This document shows, piece by piece, positions 1 through 8,091 of a stretch of 64,000 bases of DNA; position 1 is the stretch's first letter, and each line of letters begins with the position of its first letter. The notes beneath the pieces are model-generated. The model did not search any database. It was given only the letters and a program-made list of their open reading frames with translations, and was not told the origin of the DNA. Made by a program: the position numbers and the translations under genes. This DNA comes from Lederbergia panacisoli (GTDB lineage Bacteria > Bacillota > Bacilli > Bacillales > Bacillaceae_C): the NCBI RefSeq assembly GCF_024626525.1, contig NZ_JANJGU010000003.1:279911-343910 (forward strand). Reading direction: 5' to 3'.

Positions 1-324
1 TTGCAGCCATAAAAAAACACTTTGCGTCCTGCTTAAAACCGTGAAAAATAACGCGACCTGATGTCGGCAAATCCCTTGTTCAGGGCATGTGCACGTACTG
101 TTTGATGGATGGTCGAAAAACAACTCTACATTTACGGGAGTGACATCCTGAACCTTCGCATCCACTTTTTCATTAGAAAATTTCACATTATAAACAAGCT
201 GCTGACGAAAAAGAATCATCCCTTTTTGAATGAGCTTTTCATGCACCTCAACTCTGGGGTCAAGCAGGTTCTTAAGTTCTTGGCTATAGGATTTTATATT
301 TGTAAGTAGCTGTTGATTATACAT
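1..324 (-). CDS. SWIM zinc-finger protein, N-terminal part (runs off left edge)
   Basis: The minus strand has an open frame of 108 codons from an ATG at 324 to the window edge, preceded by a good GGAGG ribosome binding site at 331-340. Near residues 78-88 it carries Cys-x-Cys, five residues, then Cys-x-His (sequence CTCPEQGICRH), which is the SWIM zinc-binding signature. In Bacillus, proteins of this type (YwqB-like) are encoded beside SNF2-family helicases, and the SWIM motif is thought to bind nucleic acid or protein. The C-terminus and downstream neighbour lie outside the window, so the partner helicase cannot be checked. The family call rests on the zinc motif and the N-terminal style only. 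Confidence 0.72.
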   Translation of the reverse strand, partial: MYNQQLLTNIKSYSQELKNLLDPRVEVHEKLIQKGMILFRQQLVYNVKFSNEKVDAKVQDVTPVNVELFFDHPSNSTCTCPEQGICRHQVALFFTVLSRTQSVFLWLQ

Positions 325-416
325 AATAATAAACCTCCAAAACCTTATTATACCGCTATTTCTACTCGTTTGTCACTATGACGGGTTGATTTCGGAGGTG
401 TGAGTTGTTGAACAAG

Positions 417-444
417 AAAAAAACCGCCAAAGTTGACGGTTTTT
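417..444 (-). terminator. Intrinsic terminator of the LysM/NlpC gene
   Basis: An inverted repeat (AAACCGCC on the plus strand paired with GACGGTTT) is flanked by A-runs on the plus strand, giving a hairpin followed by a T-run on the minus strand. It lies just after the stop of the minus-strand endopeptidase gene. Confidence 0.75.
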
Positions 445-459
445 GATGGATTTGTAATT

Positions 460-1542
460 TTAATAGAACTTTTTAAATCCGTTGAATTTACTTTTATTAT
501 AAGGAGTGTTTAGATTACCAATTTCAACGCCTCTATCACTGGCATGAATGAACTCATCATTGCCAATATAAATACCCATATGGGAGATTCCAGCGCGATA
601 CGTATTTTCAAAGAATACAAGATCGCCAGGCTCAGGTTTGTTCACATAGTAGGAGCGATCATAATATCCGTCCGTACCATAGCGAGCAATTTTTTTCCCT
701 GCTTGATTGAACACATAGTAAATTAAGCCGCTGCAATCAAATCCTGAAAGGGTTGTCCCACCCCAAACATATTTCGTACCCATGACACTTTTAGCAATTT
801 TGATGACTGCTGCTGCATCATCTGTTACCTTTGGAGCTTCGACTTTTTCAGGTGATTTAGCTTGAGCCGGAGCCTTCCCGTTTACTTTTAAAACTTGTCC
901 AACCCGGATCAAATCGGAAGTTAGACCATTCAATGATTTCAGCTCTTTTACAGTCGTGCCGAATTTAAGGGCAATTTTACTAAGAGAATCCCCGGAAACG
1001 ACCTTATATGTGTCGGTTGTCTTCGGTGCAGAGTTATTATTTTTTACTGTTTCAGTTTTTGGAGCCGGATCCGCTGAAACAACTTGCTTGGCAGTTGAAA
1101 CTTTCAACACTTGTCCAGGATGGATCAAGTCGCTTTTAAGATTATTCCATTCGTATAACTGAGCCACTGTAACCTTATAATTAGCGGCAATTTTACTTAA
1201 AGTATCTCCAGACTTAATTGTATATGCAGCAGCTTTAGCAGCTTGCTTAGGTTTTGGTTGTGCGGGCTGTTTTGGTTTTGAGGACTGTTTCGGTTGAGCA
1301 GTCTGTTTTGGTTGCTCTTTTTTAACATCCTCTGAAGAAACTTGTAAAATTTGTTTTGGGTATATTAAATCACTCTTCAAGCGGTTCAATTCTATTAAGT
1401 TATTGACAGTTGTATTGTAGCTCGAGGCAATTTTCCAAAGAGAGTCTCCACTTTTTACTTCATAAGAAGCAGCAGAGGCATTTCCAGTGAACGAGGCAGC
1501 CAAAAACACAGCAGTTGCTGTTGTTACCACTTTTTTACGCAT
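460..1542 (-). CDS. Secreted LysM x3 - NlpC/P60 D,L-endopeptidase (LytE-like)
   Basis: This 360-residue protein has a signal peptide (residues 1-25, ending in an AxA-type site). Three LysM repeats follow at about 26-68, 106-150 and 178-220, separated by Pro/Lys/Gln-rich linkers, and an NlpC/P60 domain occupies about 240-360. The catalytic Cys lies in FDCSGL near residue 269, with the His in ISHMGIY and a third polar His in FIHASD. LysM repeats bind peptidoglycan, and the P60 domain cuts the D-Glu to meso-DAP bond in stem peptides during growth or cell separation. Three LysM modules and the length match LytE best (LytF and CwlS have more). The upstream region has WalR-like half-sites beside a TTGACA box. 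The ATG follows a GGGGGACT ribosome binding site. Confidence 0.88.
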   Translation of the reverse strand: MRKKVVTTATAVFLAASFTGNASAASYEVKSGDSLWKIASSYNTTVNNLIELNRLKSDLIYPKQILQVSSEDVKKEQPKQTAQPKQSSKPKQPAQPKPKQAAKAAAYTIKSGDTLSKIAANYKVTVAQLYEWNNLKSDLIHPGQVLKVSTAKQVVSADPAPKTETVKNNNSAPKTTDTYKVVSGDSLSKIALKFGTTVKELKSLNGLTSDLIRVGQVLKVNGKAPAQAKSPEKVEAPKVTDDAAAVIKIAKSVMGTKYVWGGTTLSGFDCSGLIYYVFNQAGKKIARYGTDGYYDRSYYVNKPEPGDLVFFENTYRAGISHMGIYIGNDEFIHASDRGVEIGNLNTPYNKSKFNGFKKFY

Positions 1543-1604
1543 TAATCTTAGTCCCCCTAGAACTCTTTTCTTTAGGCAATTTTAGCATAATAACGCATTT
1601 CCTT

Positions 1605-1628
1605 TGTCAAATTTTACAAATTGTAACA
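1605..1628 (-). promoter_or_regulatory. -35 box with adjacent WalR-like half-sites
   Basis: On the minus strand TTGACA (1605-1610) is preceded by TGTTAC and TGTAAA (1613-1628). These match WalR half-sites (TGTWAH), but with a 4-bp instead of the usual 5-bp spacer. LytE-type genes are known WalR targets. The -10 box is not clear. Confidence 0.4.
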
Positions 1629-1771
1629 TGATTTTAATGTTAGTTCCATATATTTACAAACAATAAGATTAAAAGTTCTACAAAACTTTTTATAATCTAG
1701 TCAATTATGCTTAGGTGTTACGTGTCAAAAGATGTATAAAATTACAATTGTGTGACAGCGCCGCAAACATA

Positions 1772-1816
1772 TGTTACGTAAATGTAAAATAATCTAATAA
1801 TTTCTTGTGCTATGAT
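1772..1816 (+). promoter_or_regulatory. WalR box plus extended -10 promoter
   Basis: TGTTAC, five bases, then TGTAAA (1772-1788) is a full match to the WalR consensus direct repeat. It sits where a -35 box would be, upstream of an extended -10 TGC-TATGAT (1808-1816) that lacks a good -35. This is the layout of a WalR-activated wall hydrolase promoter. Function is inferred. Confidence 0.6.
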
Positions 1817-1892
1817 TATCTTAACAAAATTACCAAATATAACTAAAGAGACTTATATAATAGAGATTTTTAAACGGGGGAAAACTAGTAAA

Positions 1893-2360
1893 ATGTCAAC
1901 TATTAAAAAAGCTTTGTTGTCGTTACTTGCCGTAATTATGTTCACAGTAATCGCTGTTCAACCTGATGCTGCCAGTGCAGCCGCAAAAAAACCATCAGCG
2001 AGCGCTATCGTTAAGCAAGGAAAGAAATACCTAGGAGTAAGATATGTTTACGGAGGGTCAAGCCCAAAAGGTTTTGACTGCTCTGGATTTACATCATATA
2101 CCTTTAAGCAAAAAGGAATGAAATTACCGCGAACAGCTTCCGATCAATACAAAAAAGGAAAAGCAGTAAGCAAAAAGAACTTAAAAGCCGGAGACTTAGT
2201 ATTCTTCAAAACATCTTCTACTAAGAAAGTCTCGCACGTTGGAATCTACATCGGAGGAAACAAATTCATCCATTCCGCCGGCAGAGGCGTCGCGATCACT
2301 AATATAAATGACCCATACTACTGGAAATCCCGCTACGTTGGAGCGCGAAGAGTCCTATAA
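1893..2360 (+). CDS. Small secreted NlpC/P60 endopeptidase
   Basis: A 155-residue protein with a signal peptide (about residues 1-29, ending ASAA) followed directly by a single NlpC/P60 domain. The catalytic Cys is in FDCSGF near residue 63, with the His in VSHVGIYIG and a further His in FIHSAG. It has no LysM or SH3 wall-binding repeats, so it probably acts as a freely secreted peptidoglycan stem-peptide hydrolase. An upstream ATG at about 1812 is in frame but lacks a ribosome binding site and would bury the signal peptide. The start at 1893 follows GGGGGAAAA and restores a normal signal sequence. It is transcribed divergently from the LytE-like gene, and both have WalR-like upstream sites. 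A strong terminator follows. Confidence 0.85.
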   Translation: MSTIKKALLSLLAVIMFTVIAVQPDAASAAAKKPSASAIVKQGKKYLGVRYVYGGSSPKGFDCSGFTSYTFKQKGMKLPRTASDQYKKGKAVSKKNLKAGDLVFFKTSSTKKVSHVGIYIGGNKFIHSAGRGVAITNINDPYYWKSRYVGARRVL

Positions 2361-2364
2361 TTAT

Positions 2365-2398
2365 AACCCGCTAGGCATTGTGCCTGGCGGGTTTTTGT
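2365..2398 (+). terminator. Intrinsic terminator of the small NlpC/P60 gene
   Basis: AACCCGCTAGGCA pairs with TGCCTGGCGGGTT across a short TTG loop, followed by a T-rich tail, five bases after the stop codon. Confidence 0.9.
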
Positions 2399-2455
2399 TT
2401 TTAATAGAGTTTTTATAAAAAGGGGATTCTTGTATATGGGGAAACTGCCTGATAA

Positions 2456-3137
2456 CACGATAGGGAGTTCAACGTGCCCTTCGGGGTGAAAAAATCGCTG
2501 TATAGGTCACGATGAGGAGTTCACCGTGCCCGTCCGGGTGAAAAAATCGCTGGGGAGGTCACGATGAGGAGTTCAACGTGCCCTTCGGGGTGAAAAAATC
2601 GCTGTAGAGGTCACGATGGGGAGTTCAATGTGCCCTTCAGGATGAAAAAATTGCTGAAGAGGTCACGATGGGGAGTTCACCATGCCCTACTGGGTGAAAA
2701 AATTGCTGAAGAGGTCACGATGGGGAGTTCAATGTGCCCTTCGGGATGAAAAAATCGCTGTAGAGGTCACGATAGGGAGTTCAACGTGCCCTTCGGGATG
2801 AAAAAATCGCTGTAGAGGTCACGATAGGGAGTTCAACGTGCCCTTCGGGGTGAAAAAATCGCTGGGGAGGTCACGATGAGGAGTTCAACGTGACCTTGCG
2901 GATGAAAAAATTGCTGAAGAGGTCACGATGGGGAGTTCAATGTGCCCTTCGGGATGAAAAAATCGCTGTAGAGGTCACGATGGGGAGTTCAATGTGCCCT
3001 TCAGAATGAAAAAATTGCTGGAGAGGTCACGATGGGGAGTTCAATGTGCCCTTCGGGATGAAAAAATCGCTGTAGAGGTCACGATGGGGAGTTCAATGTG
3101 CCCTTCAGGATGAAAAAATTGCTGAAGAGGTCACGAT
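2456..3137. repeat. Minisatellite, 13 copies of a 52-bp unit
   Basis: Units begin with CACGAT at 2456, 2508, 2560 and so on to 3132, exactly 13 x 52 bp with no insertion or deletion. Copies differ by point substitutions (for example TCAACG or TCAATG, ATCGCTG or ATTGCTG). Each unit has a short inverted repeat (TTCA...CCC-TTC-GGG...TGAA). There is no open reading frame across it and no unique spacers, so it is neither coding nor CRISPR. Confidence 0.95.
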
Positions 3138-3191
3138 GAATCATTAAACTTACCTATATTTAAGAAAAAATGCGACGGCTGTTGGATAAAA

Positions 3192-3410
3192 GGTGCAAAG
3201 TGCCTGTGCCCTCCGCCTTTTGGAGTTTGCTGTCCGATTGAAGAGTTCAAAGTGCCCGTCCCCTCGACCATTTGGAGTTTACTGTCCGATTGAAGTGCTC
3301 AAAGTGCCTGTTCCCTCGACCTTTTACAGTTTATTGTCCAATTAAAGTGCTCAAAGTGCCCATCACCCTCAAATATTTAACGTTACTGTCCAATTGAAGG
3401 GTTTAAATAA
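3192..3410. repeat. Degenerate direct repeat, unit roughly 60-65 bp, about 3.5 copies
   Basis: Blocks of the form CAAAGTGCC(T/C)GT...CCCTC followed by GAGTTTACTGTCC(G/A)ATTGAA recur through this stretch with decreasing similarity. The repeat differs from the 52-bp array just upstream, and no gene is present. Confidence 0.7.
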
Positions 3411-3594
3411 CATCTATAATCCAATTTTCCCTCGAAGAAAGAATCACTTCATCTATTTTTAAAACGATCAAACTTTTTCCATTCTATGTTTCTACACATT
3501 TTTTCAACAAAATTATGTAATATTCTACCTTTACTGTCACTTAAAAGGTAAATATGTGGTAAAATGGTAGTACCAGCATTTTCCCTAACTACAT

Positions 3595-3682
3595 AAGAAA
3601 AAGGCAAAATCATTGAAAAATGGTGACGCAAAGCTAAAGGGGCTAATGTGTAGATCTGCACGATGCCAGCCAGTTACCGAAC
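3595..3682 (+). promoter_or_regulatory. Cyclic-di-GMP-I (GEMM) riboswitch aptamer
   Basis: The stretch contains the GEMM-I signature blocks in order: AAAAAGGCAAAA, an internal hairpin (ATCATT...AATGGT), GACGCAAAGC, GGGGCTAA, a second variable hairpin (TGTGTAGATCTGCACG), and CCAGCCAGTTACCGA. These are the conserved c-di-GMP binding and tetraloop-receptor segments of the class I aptamer. It lies directly upstream of an intrinsic terminator and a gene with GGDEF, EAL and PilZ domains, which fits a c-di-GMP feedback switch. Aptamer identification is by recognition of the conserved blocks. I infer that it acts through transcription termination. Confidence 0.88.
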
Positions 3683-3693
3683 TTAGACTAATG

Positions 3694-3728
3694 AACTCTT
3701 TTTCGGAACAAGAAAATGAGTTTTTTTA
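3694..3728 (+). terminator. Riboswitch expression-platform terminator
   Basis: AACTCTTTTTC pairs with GAAAATGAGTT (one mismatch) over a GGAACAA loop, followed by seven T. It is placed between the aptamer and the TTG start at 3753, so it would attenuate the downstream gene. Confidence 0.75.
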
Positions 3729-3752
3729 TTTATTAGAAATGAGGTGATATTG

Positions 3753-5945
3753 TTGAAAGAACAAAATATTGTTGATTTATTTGATTCCAATGAAAAGTTG
3801 GAAACCCTTCTTAACACATTGCCGGACCCGATTATTTTCAAGGATGAACAAGATCGTTGGATACAAGCAAACCAATATGCTATCTCACTCCTAGGGCTAG
3901 AAGAGATTGACTATATCGGGAAAACTTCTACAGAACTTGCTTCTATTAAACCACTATTTCGCGAACTTTTCTTATCTAGTTTTAAAGAGGACCAAAAAGC
4001 GTGGGTATCAGGAAAAGTAACACGAAGGGAAATAACTTCAACAAGTCAAAATGGACAAAATATAACGTTTGATATTCTTACAAAACCAATTTTTCACCAA
4101 GATGGTAGTAAAAAAGCGCTTGTTGTCATAGGTCGAGATGTTACAGAACGAAAACGTGTGGAAATGTATAAAACTCGCTTAGCGTTTTATGACCAATTAA
4201 CCCAACTTCCTAATAGATTCAAGTATAAAGAAGAATTGGAAAATCAAGTTATTATTTCTAGGACCTTGCAGCAAAAACTTGTTGTCATGTATTTAGGGTT
4301 GGATCGATTTAACATTATTAATGATACGTTAGGTCCTGCCATTGGGGACCGGCTGCTCATTCAAATATCTGATCGTTTACAAAAATGCCTGCAGGAAGAT
4401 TGGTTTTTGGCACGAATCGGCGGGGATGAATTTTCAATCATCATACCTAACGCCAAAGTAGAGGAAAAGCATAGGTTAGCGAATATGATCATTGATTCAT
4501 TAACTGCCCCTTTTTTTATTAATGAATATGAACTTTTTGCCACTGCCAGCATTGGGCTTTGCAGTTATCCCAATGATGGAGAAGATGCTGAATCATTAAT
4601 GAAAAGTGCGGGTATTGCCTTACACCTGGCCGAAGAAGAAGGGAAAAATCAGTATAAAACTTATAGCTCAATAAGAGATATCAAGACATTTAAAGCCTTT
4701 TCCATTGAAAACAGCTTGCATAAGGCAATGGACATGAAGGAATTTGAATTATATTACCAGCCTAAAATTGACATACATACAAATCGAATCATTGGGGCTG
4801 AAGCTCTTATTCGCTGGAATCATCCTGAATGGGACCTTGTATCGCCGAAGGAATTTATTTCTTTAGCTGAAGATACCGGGCTAATCATACCAATCGGACA
4901 TTGGGTGAAGGAAACGGCTTGTAAGCAGAATAAAGAATGGCGAGATGAAGGCGTAAATATCGTGCCAATCTCTGTCAATATTTCTGCTAAGAGATTTATG
5001 CAAAAAGAATTTGTTAAAAGCATTGCAATGATATTAGAAAAGGTGCAATTAGATCCACAATTTTTAGAAATAGAGATTACAGAAACGTCATTAATGGAAA
5101 ATGAAAAAATGGCGATTGTAGTAATCAATCAATTAAGGGGGCTGGGTTTTAAAGTATCGTTGGATGACTTTGGGACAGGGTACTCGGCGCTATCTTATTT
5201 AAAGCAATTCAAAGTTGATACGATTAAGATTGACCGTACATTTATAAAAGAAATTGGTAAGAACACACAAGATGAATTGATCGTAAAAGGAATTATAAAT
5301 ATCATTCAAAGCCTTAATATTAACGTGATTGCTGAAGGAGTAGAAACAGAAGAACAATTAAGGTTTCTGCGCGAGCACAAATGTAATCAAGTTCAAGGCT
5401 ATCTCTATAGTAGACCTGTAAAGGCTGAAGAATTTAAAGAGTTGCTCAAAAAAGAAAAAATTGAAATTAACGTTCAGGATCAGGAACTTAAGCAAGAATA
5501 TGAAAATAGACGAAAGTTTTTCCGGCTAAATTTCATTCATCCGCTTTCGGCTGACATGACCATAATCAAATTTATGGATCAGGATATCACATTGGGAAAA
5601 ACGGAAGTTCTTATTCAAGATCTCAGTTTGGGCGGGTTAAGCTTAATTTCTGACATTAAAATGGCTGTACGACCTGATATGCTTTTAAGCATTGAAACTG
5701 AAATATTAGGTGAAACGGTTGCATTAATTGGAAAAATCATGTGGATGAAAGAATTATATGACGATGTATATCAATATGGAATCGAATTTATGATTGAGGA
5801 GCCTGAGCGCGATTCACTTGCTAAACTTGTAAATGCGCTGACAGTAAAGATTCGAAAAAATCCAATTGTACCTGATTGTCGATTTATCATAGCAGATATT
5901 TATACTTTTTTTAAAAAGGAGTTATCCAACAAAACAAATGCGTAA
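3753..5945 (+). CDS. PAS-GGDEF-EAL-PilZ c-di-GMP turnover and sensing protein
   Basis: This protein of about 730 residues has four regions. A PAS domain spans about 14-130. A GGDEF diguanylate cyclase domain (135-300) has an intact GGDEF near 223. An EAL phosphodiesterase domain (315-565) keeps EALIRW near 349 and DDFGTG near 470. A C-terminal PilZ-like domain (585-710) has RRKFFRL and later DLSLGG, the two c-di-GMP binding signatures. No RxxD inhibitory site precedes GGDEF and no membrane segment is seen, so it is likely cytosolic. I chose TTG at 3753 because the AGGTGAT ribosome binding site ends a few bases before it; GTG 3744 lies inside that site. The gene is preceded by a c-di-GMP riboswitch and overlaps the next GGDEF gene by 8 bases. 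Whether net activity is synthesis or hydrolysis cannot be told. Confidence 0.9.
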   Translation: MKEQNIVDLFDSNEKLETLLNTLPDPIIFKDEQDRWIQANQYAISLLGLEEIDYIGKTSTELASIKPLFRELFLSSFKEDQKAWVSGKVTRREITSTSQNGQNITFDILTKPIFHQDGSKKALVVIGRDVTERKRVEMYKTRLAFYDQLTQLPNRFKYKEELENQVIISRTLQQKLVVMYLGLDRFNIINDTLGPAIGDRLLIQISDRLQKCLQEDWFLARIGGDEFSIIIPNAKVEEKHRLANMIIDSLTAPFFINEYELFATASIGLCSYPNDGEDAESLMKSAGIALHLAEEEGKNQYKTYSSIRDIKTFKAFSIENSLHKAMDMKEFELYYQPKIDIHTNRIIGAEALIRWNHPEWDLVSPKEFISLAEDTGLIIPIGHWVKETACKQNKEWRDEGVNIVPISVNISAKRFMQKEFVKSIAMILEKVQLDPQFLEIEITETSLMENEKMAIVVINQLRGLGFKVSLDDFGTGYSALSYLKQFKVDTIKIDRTFIKEIGKNTQDELIVKGIINIIQSLNINVIAEGVETEEQLRFLREHKCNQVQGYLYSRPVKAEEFKELLKKEKIEINVQDQELKQEYENRRKFFRLNFIHPLSADMTIIKFMDQDITLGKTEVLIQDLSLGGLSLISDIKMAVRPDMLLSIETEILGETVALIGKIMWMKELYDDVYQYGIEFMIEEPERDSLAKLVNALTVKIRKNPIVPDCRFIIADIYTFFKKELSNKTNA

Positions 5946-6777
5946 GTACACAATTTTAGGAATTATTATTTTGACAACTGTTTTACCTATTATTCTTACA
6001 TTATTCTTTTTTAATGATGAAGCCTATACCTTCTTATGGTCACTGCTCTTTATTCCTGGCTTCCTCATTATTATCACTTACCCGAAACGAATAATAGTAT
6101 TTATGACCATAATTGGATATATAGGTCTTGAAATCGTTATCCAGTATTACTTCTTAGACCTTGGGGATACACGTGCATTGCAGGTAAAAGTATTAATCAT
6201 GAACCCAATAGTAAACGCAATTATACTCTTTGCGATGGCTTACTATAGAATAAAAGTAAAAAAAATGACCGATAAACTTCATGATTTAGTCGTACACGAT
6301 TCGCTTACAGGAATTTATAATCGCAGGTATTTTGATCTTTTCTTAGAAAGCACCGTTTCCGATTATGTAAAGTCGGGAAAGTCATTTCAATTACTCTTCT
6401 TTGATATTGATCATTTTAAGATGATTAATGATCAATATGGCCATCCTTGTGGAGATCATGTATTAATAGAATTGACTAAGGCCATAAACAATCAAATAAG
6501 AGGTTCAGATACATTTTTTCGAATAGGTGGGGAGGAGTTTGCCATCTTTCTACCTGAAACGACTAGTAAAACGGCAGAAATCGTTGCAAATAGATTGCTA
6601 AGGTTGATTGCCGAAACGCCATTTGAGTATAAAAATATACGTATACAAGTAACGATTAGTGTCGGTTTAGCGGAATATAGTGGTGGAGAAATAGCGAAAT
6701 TAATTGATAGAGCGGACTCCGCCTTATATAAAGCCAAAACAAATGGCCGAAATCAGGTTGTTGCAGTCGAATCATAA
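5938..6777 (+). CDS. Membrane-bound GGDEF diguanylate cyclase
   Basis: A 279-residue protein with about four hydrophobic segments in residues 1-105 and a GGDEF domain at about 115-275. The active motif is GGEEF, and an RGSD inhibitory I-site sits five residues before it, so the enzyme should make c-di-GMP and be product-inhibited. The start overlaps the end of the upstream PAS-GGDEF-EAL-PilZ gene by 8 bases, with AAGGAG in that gene's tail. The two are therefore probably translationally coupled and share control by the c-di-GMP riboswitch. No recognised extracellular sensor domain is visible; the N-terminal membrane block may sense a membrane signal. Confidence 0.88.
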   Translation: MRKYTILGIIILTTVLPIILTLFFFNDEAYTFLWSLLFIPGFLIIITYPKRIIVFMTIIGYIGLEIVIQYYFLDLGDTRALQVKVLIMNPIVNAIILFAMAYYRIKVKKMTDKLHDLVVHDSLTGIYNRRYFDLFLESTVSDYVKSGKSFQLLFFDIDHFKMINDQYGHPCGDHVLIELTKAINNQIRGSDTFFRIGGEEFAIFLPETTSKTAEIVANRLLRLIAETPFEYKNIRIQVTISVGLAEYSGGEIAKLIDRADSALYKAKTNGRNQVVAVES

Positions 6778-6838
6778 TTTAACGAAGCGTTCCGCTCACT
6801 TTTTCATCGCCACTCAATGTCAAATTAATATTGCGCTT

Positions 6839-6894
6839 GAAGTATAGACCTCACCTCCATCTTAATTGTCATTACAACCCTGGAGACTTATAAT
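6839..6894 (+). promoter_or_regulatory. nagAB promoter with a possible NagR-type operator
   Basis: TTGTCA (6866-6871), a 17-base spacer and TATAAT (6889-6894) form a strong sigma-A promoter. Just upstream, AAGTATAGACCT (about 6840-6851) resembles the NagR/DasR dre motif (GGTATAGACCA-like). The promoter is well supported; the operator is a motif resemblance only. Confidence 0.6.
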
Positions 6895-6940
6895 AGAGCT
6901 AGCTGATGAAAGCGAATGTCTTAAATGAGAGGTGAATATT

Positions 6941-8089
6941 TTGGAAACGCAAGTTATTATAAATGCCGCAATATATCCCGGGGATTCCGAACGCCCAATT
7001 CAAAACGGATTTATTCGTTTTACGGAGAAAATCATTCAAGTAGGCGAGATGGATTCTTATGAAAAACAAGCAGGGGAAATCGTCACAGATGCAGCTGGAA
7101 AAATCATCATCCCAGGAATGATTGATATCCATATTCACGGGGGCTACGGTGTAGACACAATGGATGCCGACCCGGATAAAATGCTTTATTTAAGTGAAAA
7201 ACTGCTATCTGAAGGGGTTACGTCCTATTTTGCGACGACGATTACGCAAGAACATGGAAAAATATCAGAAGCATTAAAAGCGGTAAAAATGGCGATGGAT
7301 CAAGGTTCGTCCATTGAGGGTGTGCATTTGGAAGGTCCATTTATAAACGTAAAACGCGCTGGTGCGCAGCCGCCTGAATACATAATCGATCCAGATATTG
7401 AGCTATTTTTAAAATGGCATGGAGAATCTGGAGAGCAAATCAAACTTGTTACGTATGCACCTGAATTAAAAGGTGGGGATGAGTTTGAACAAGTTATGGT
7501 CGGAAGAGGGATCGTTCCATCTGTTGGACATTCCGATGCGATCAGAGAGGAGCTGCTCGAAAGTGCGGCGACTCATGCGACTCATTTATATAACGGCATG
7601 CGCGGGCTTCATCATCGGGAAGCGGGAGTCGCAGGCCACGCATTGCTGAAGGATGACATACAAGTTGAAATCATTGCGGACGGAATCCATATTACACCAG
7701 ATATGATCGACCTTGCCTACAGAATGAAAGGCGCGACAAAAATATCCTTAATTTCCGATGCAATGATGGCAAAAGGAATGGCTCCGGGGGAATATGATCT
7801 CGGGGGTCAGAAAGTTATTGTTCAAGACGGGGAAGCACGCCTTGAAAATGGCTCGCTTGCTGGAAGTGTTCTGCGCATGGACGAAGCGTTTCGAAATATT
7901 ATAACATTTACAGGATGTTCGATATCAGAAGCTGTACAAATGACGTCCAGCAATCAAGCGCGTGAATTCGGTCTGAAGTCAAAAGGATTATTAGGACCGG
8001 AAAAGGACGCTGATTTTGTCATTATGGATGACGAATTGCAGGTTCAGAAAACATACCGACATGGAATCGGCTACAAAATAGGAGGGTAA
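6941..8089 (+). CDS. nagA: N-acetylglucosamine-6-phosphate deacetylase
   Basis: NagA removes the acetyl group from N-acetylglucosamine-6-phosphate, giving glucosamine-6-phosphate for NagB, in the cytoplasm. The protein is an amidohydrolase of about 382 residues. It keeps the metal and substrate motifs of the family: IDIHIHGG, EGVHLEGPF, VGHSDA, ATHLYNGM and ISDAM. Length is normal. I chose TTG at 6941 because GAGAGGTG lies just before it; the in-frame GTG at 6932 is inside that ribosome binding site. It lies 2 bases upstream of nagB and follows a clear sigma-A promoter. Amino sugar recycling from wall peptidoglycan is a sensible role beside the many wall hydrolases here. Confidence 0.95.
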   Translation: METQVIINAAIYPGDSERPIQNGFIRFTEKIIQVGEMDSYEKQAGEIVTDAAGKIIIPGMIDIHIHGGYGVDTMDADPDKMLYLSEKLLSEGVTSYFATTITQEHGKISEALKAVKMAMDQGSSIEGVHLEGPFINVKRAGAQPPEYIIDPDIELFLKWHGESGEQIKLVTYAPELKGGDEFEQVMVGRGIVPSVGHSDAIREELLESAATHATHLYNGMRGLHHREAGVAGHALLKDDIQVEIIADGIHITPDMIDLAYRMKGATKISLISDAMMAKGMAPGEYDLGGQKVIVQDGEARLENGSLAGSVLRMDEAFRNIITFTGCSISEAVQMTSSNQAREFGLKSKGLLGPEKDADFVIMDDELQVQKTYRHGIGYKIGG

Positions 8090-8091
8090 TC

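Noticed and set aside
2456-3137. CRISPR array
   Set aside because: Units are directly abutting 52-mers with no unique spacers, and no cas genes are present in the window.
3449-3661. Minus-strand frame of 70 codons
   Set aside because: It is the complement of the riboswitch aptamer and its leader, with no start signal.
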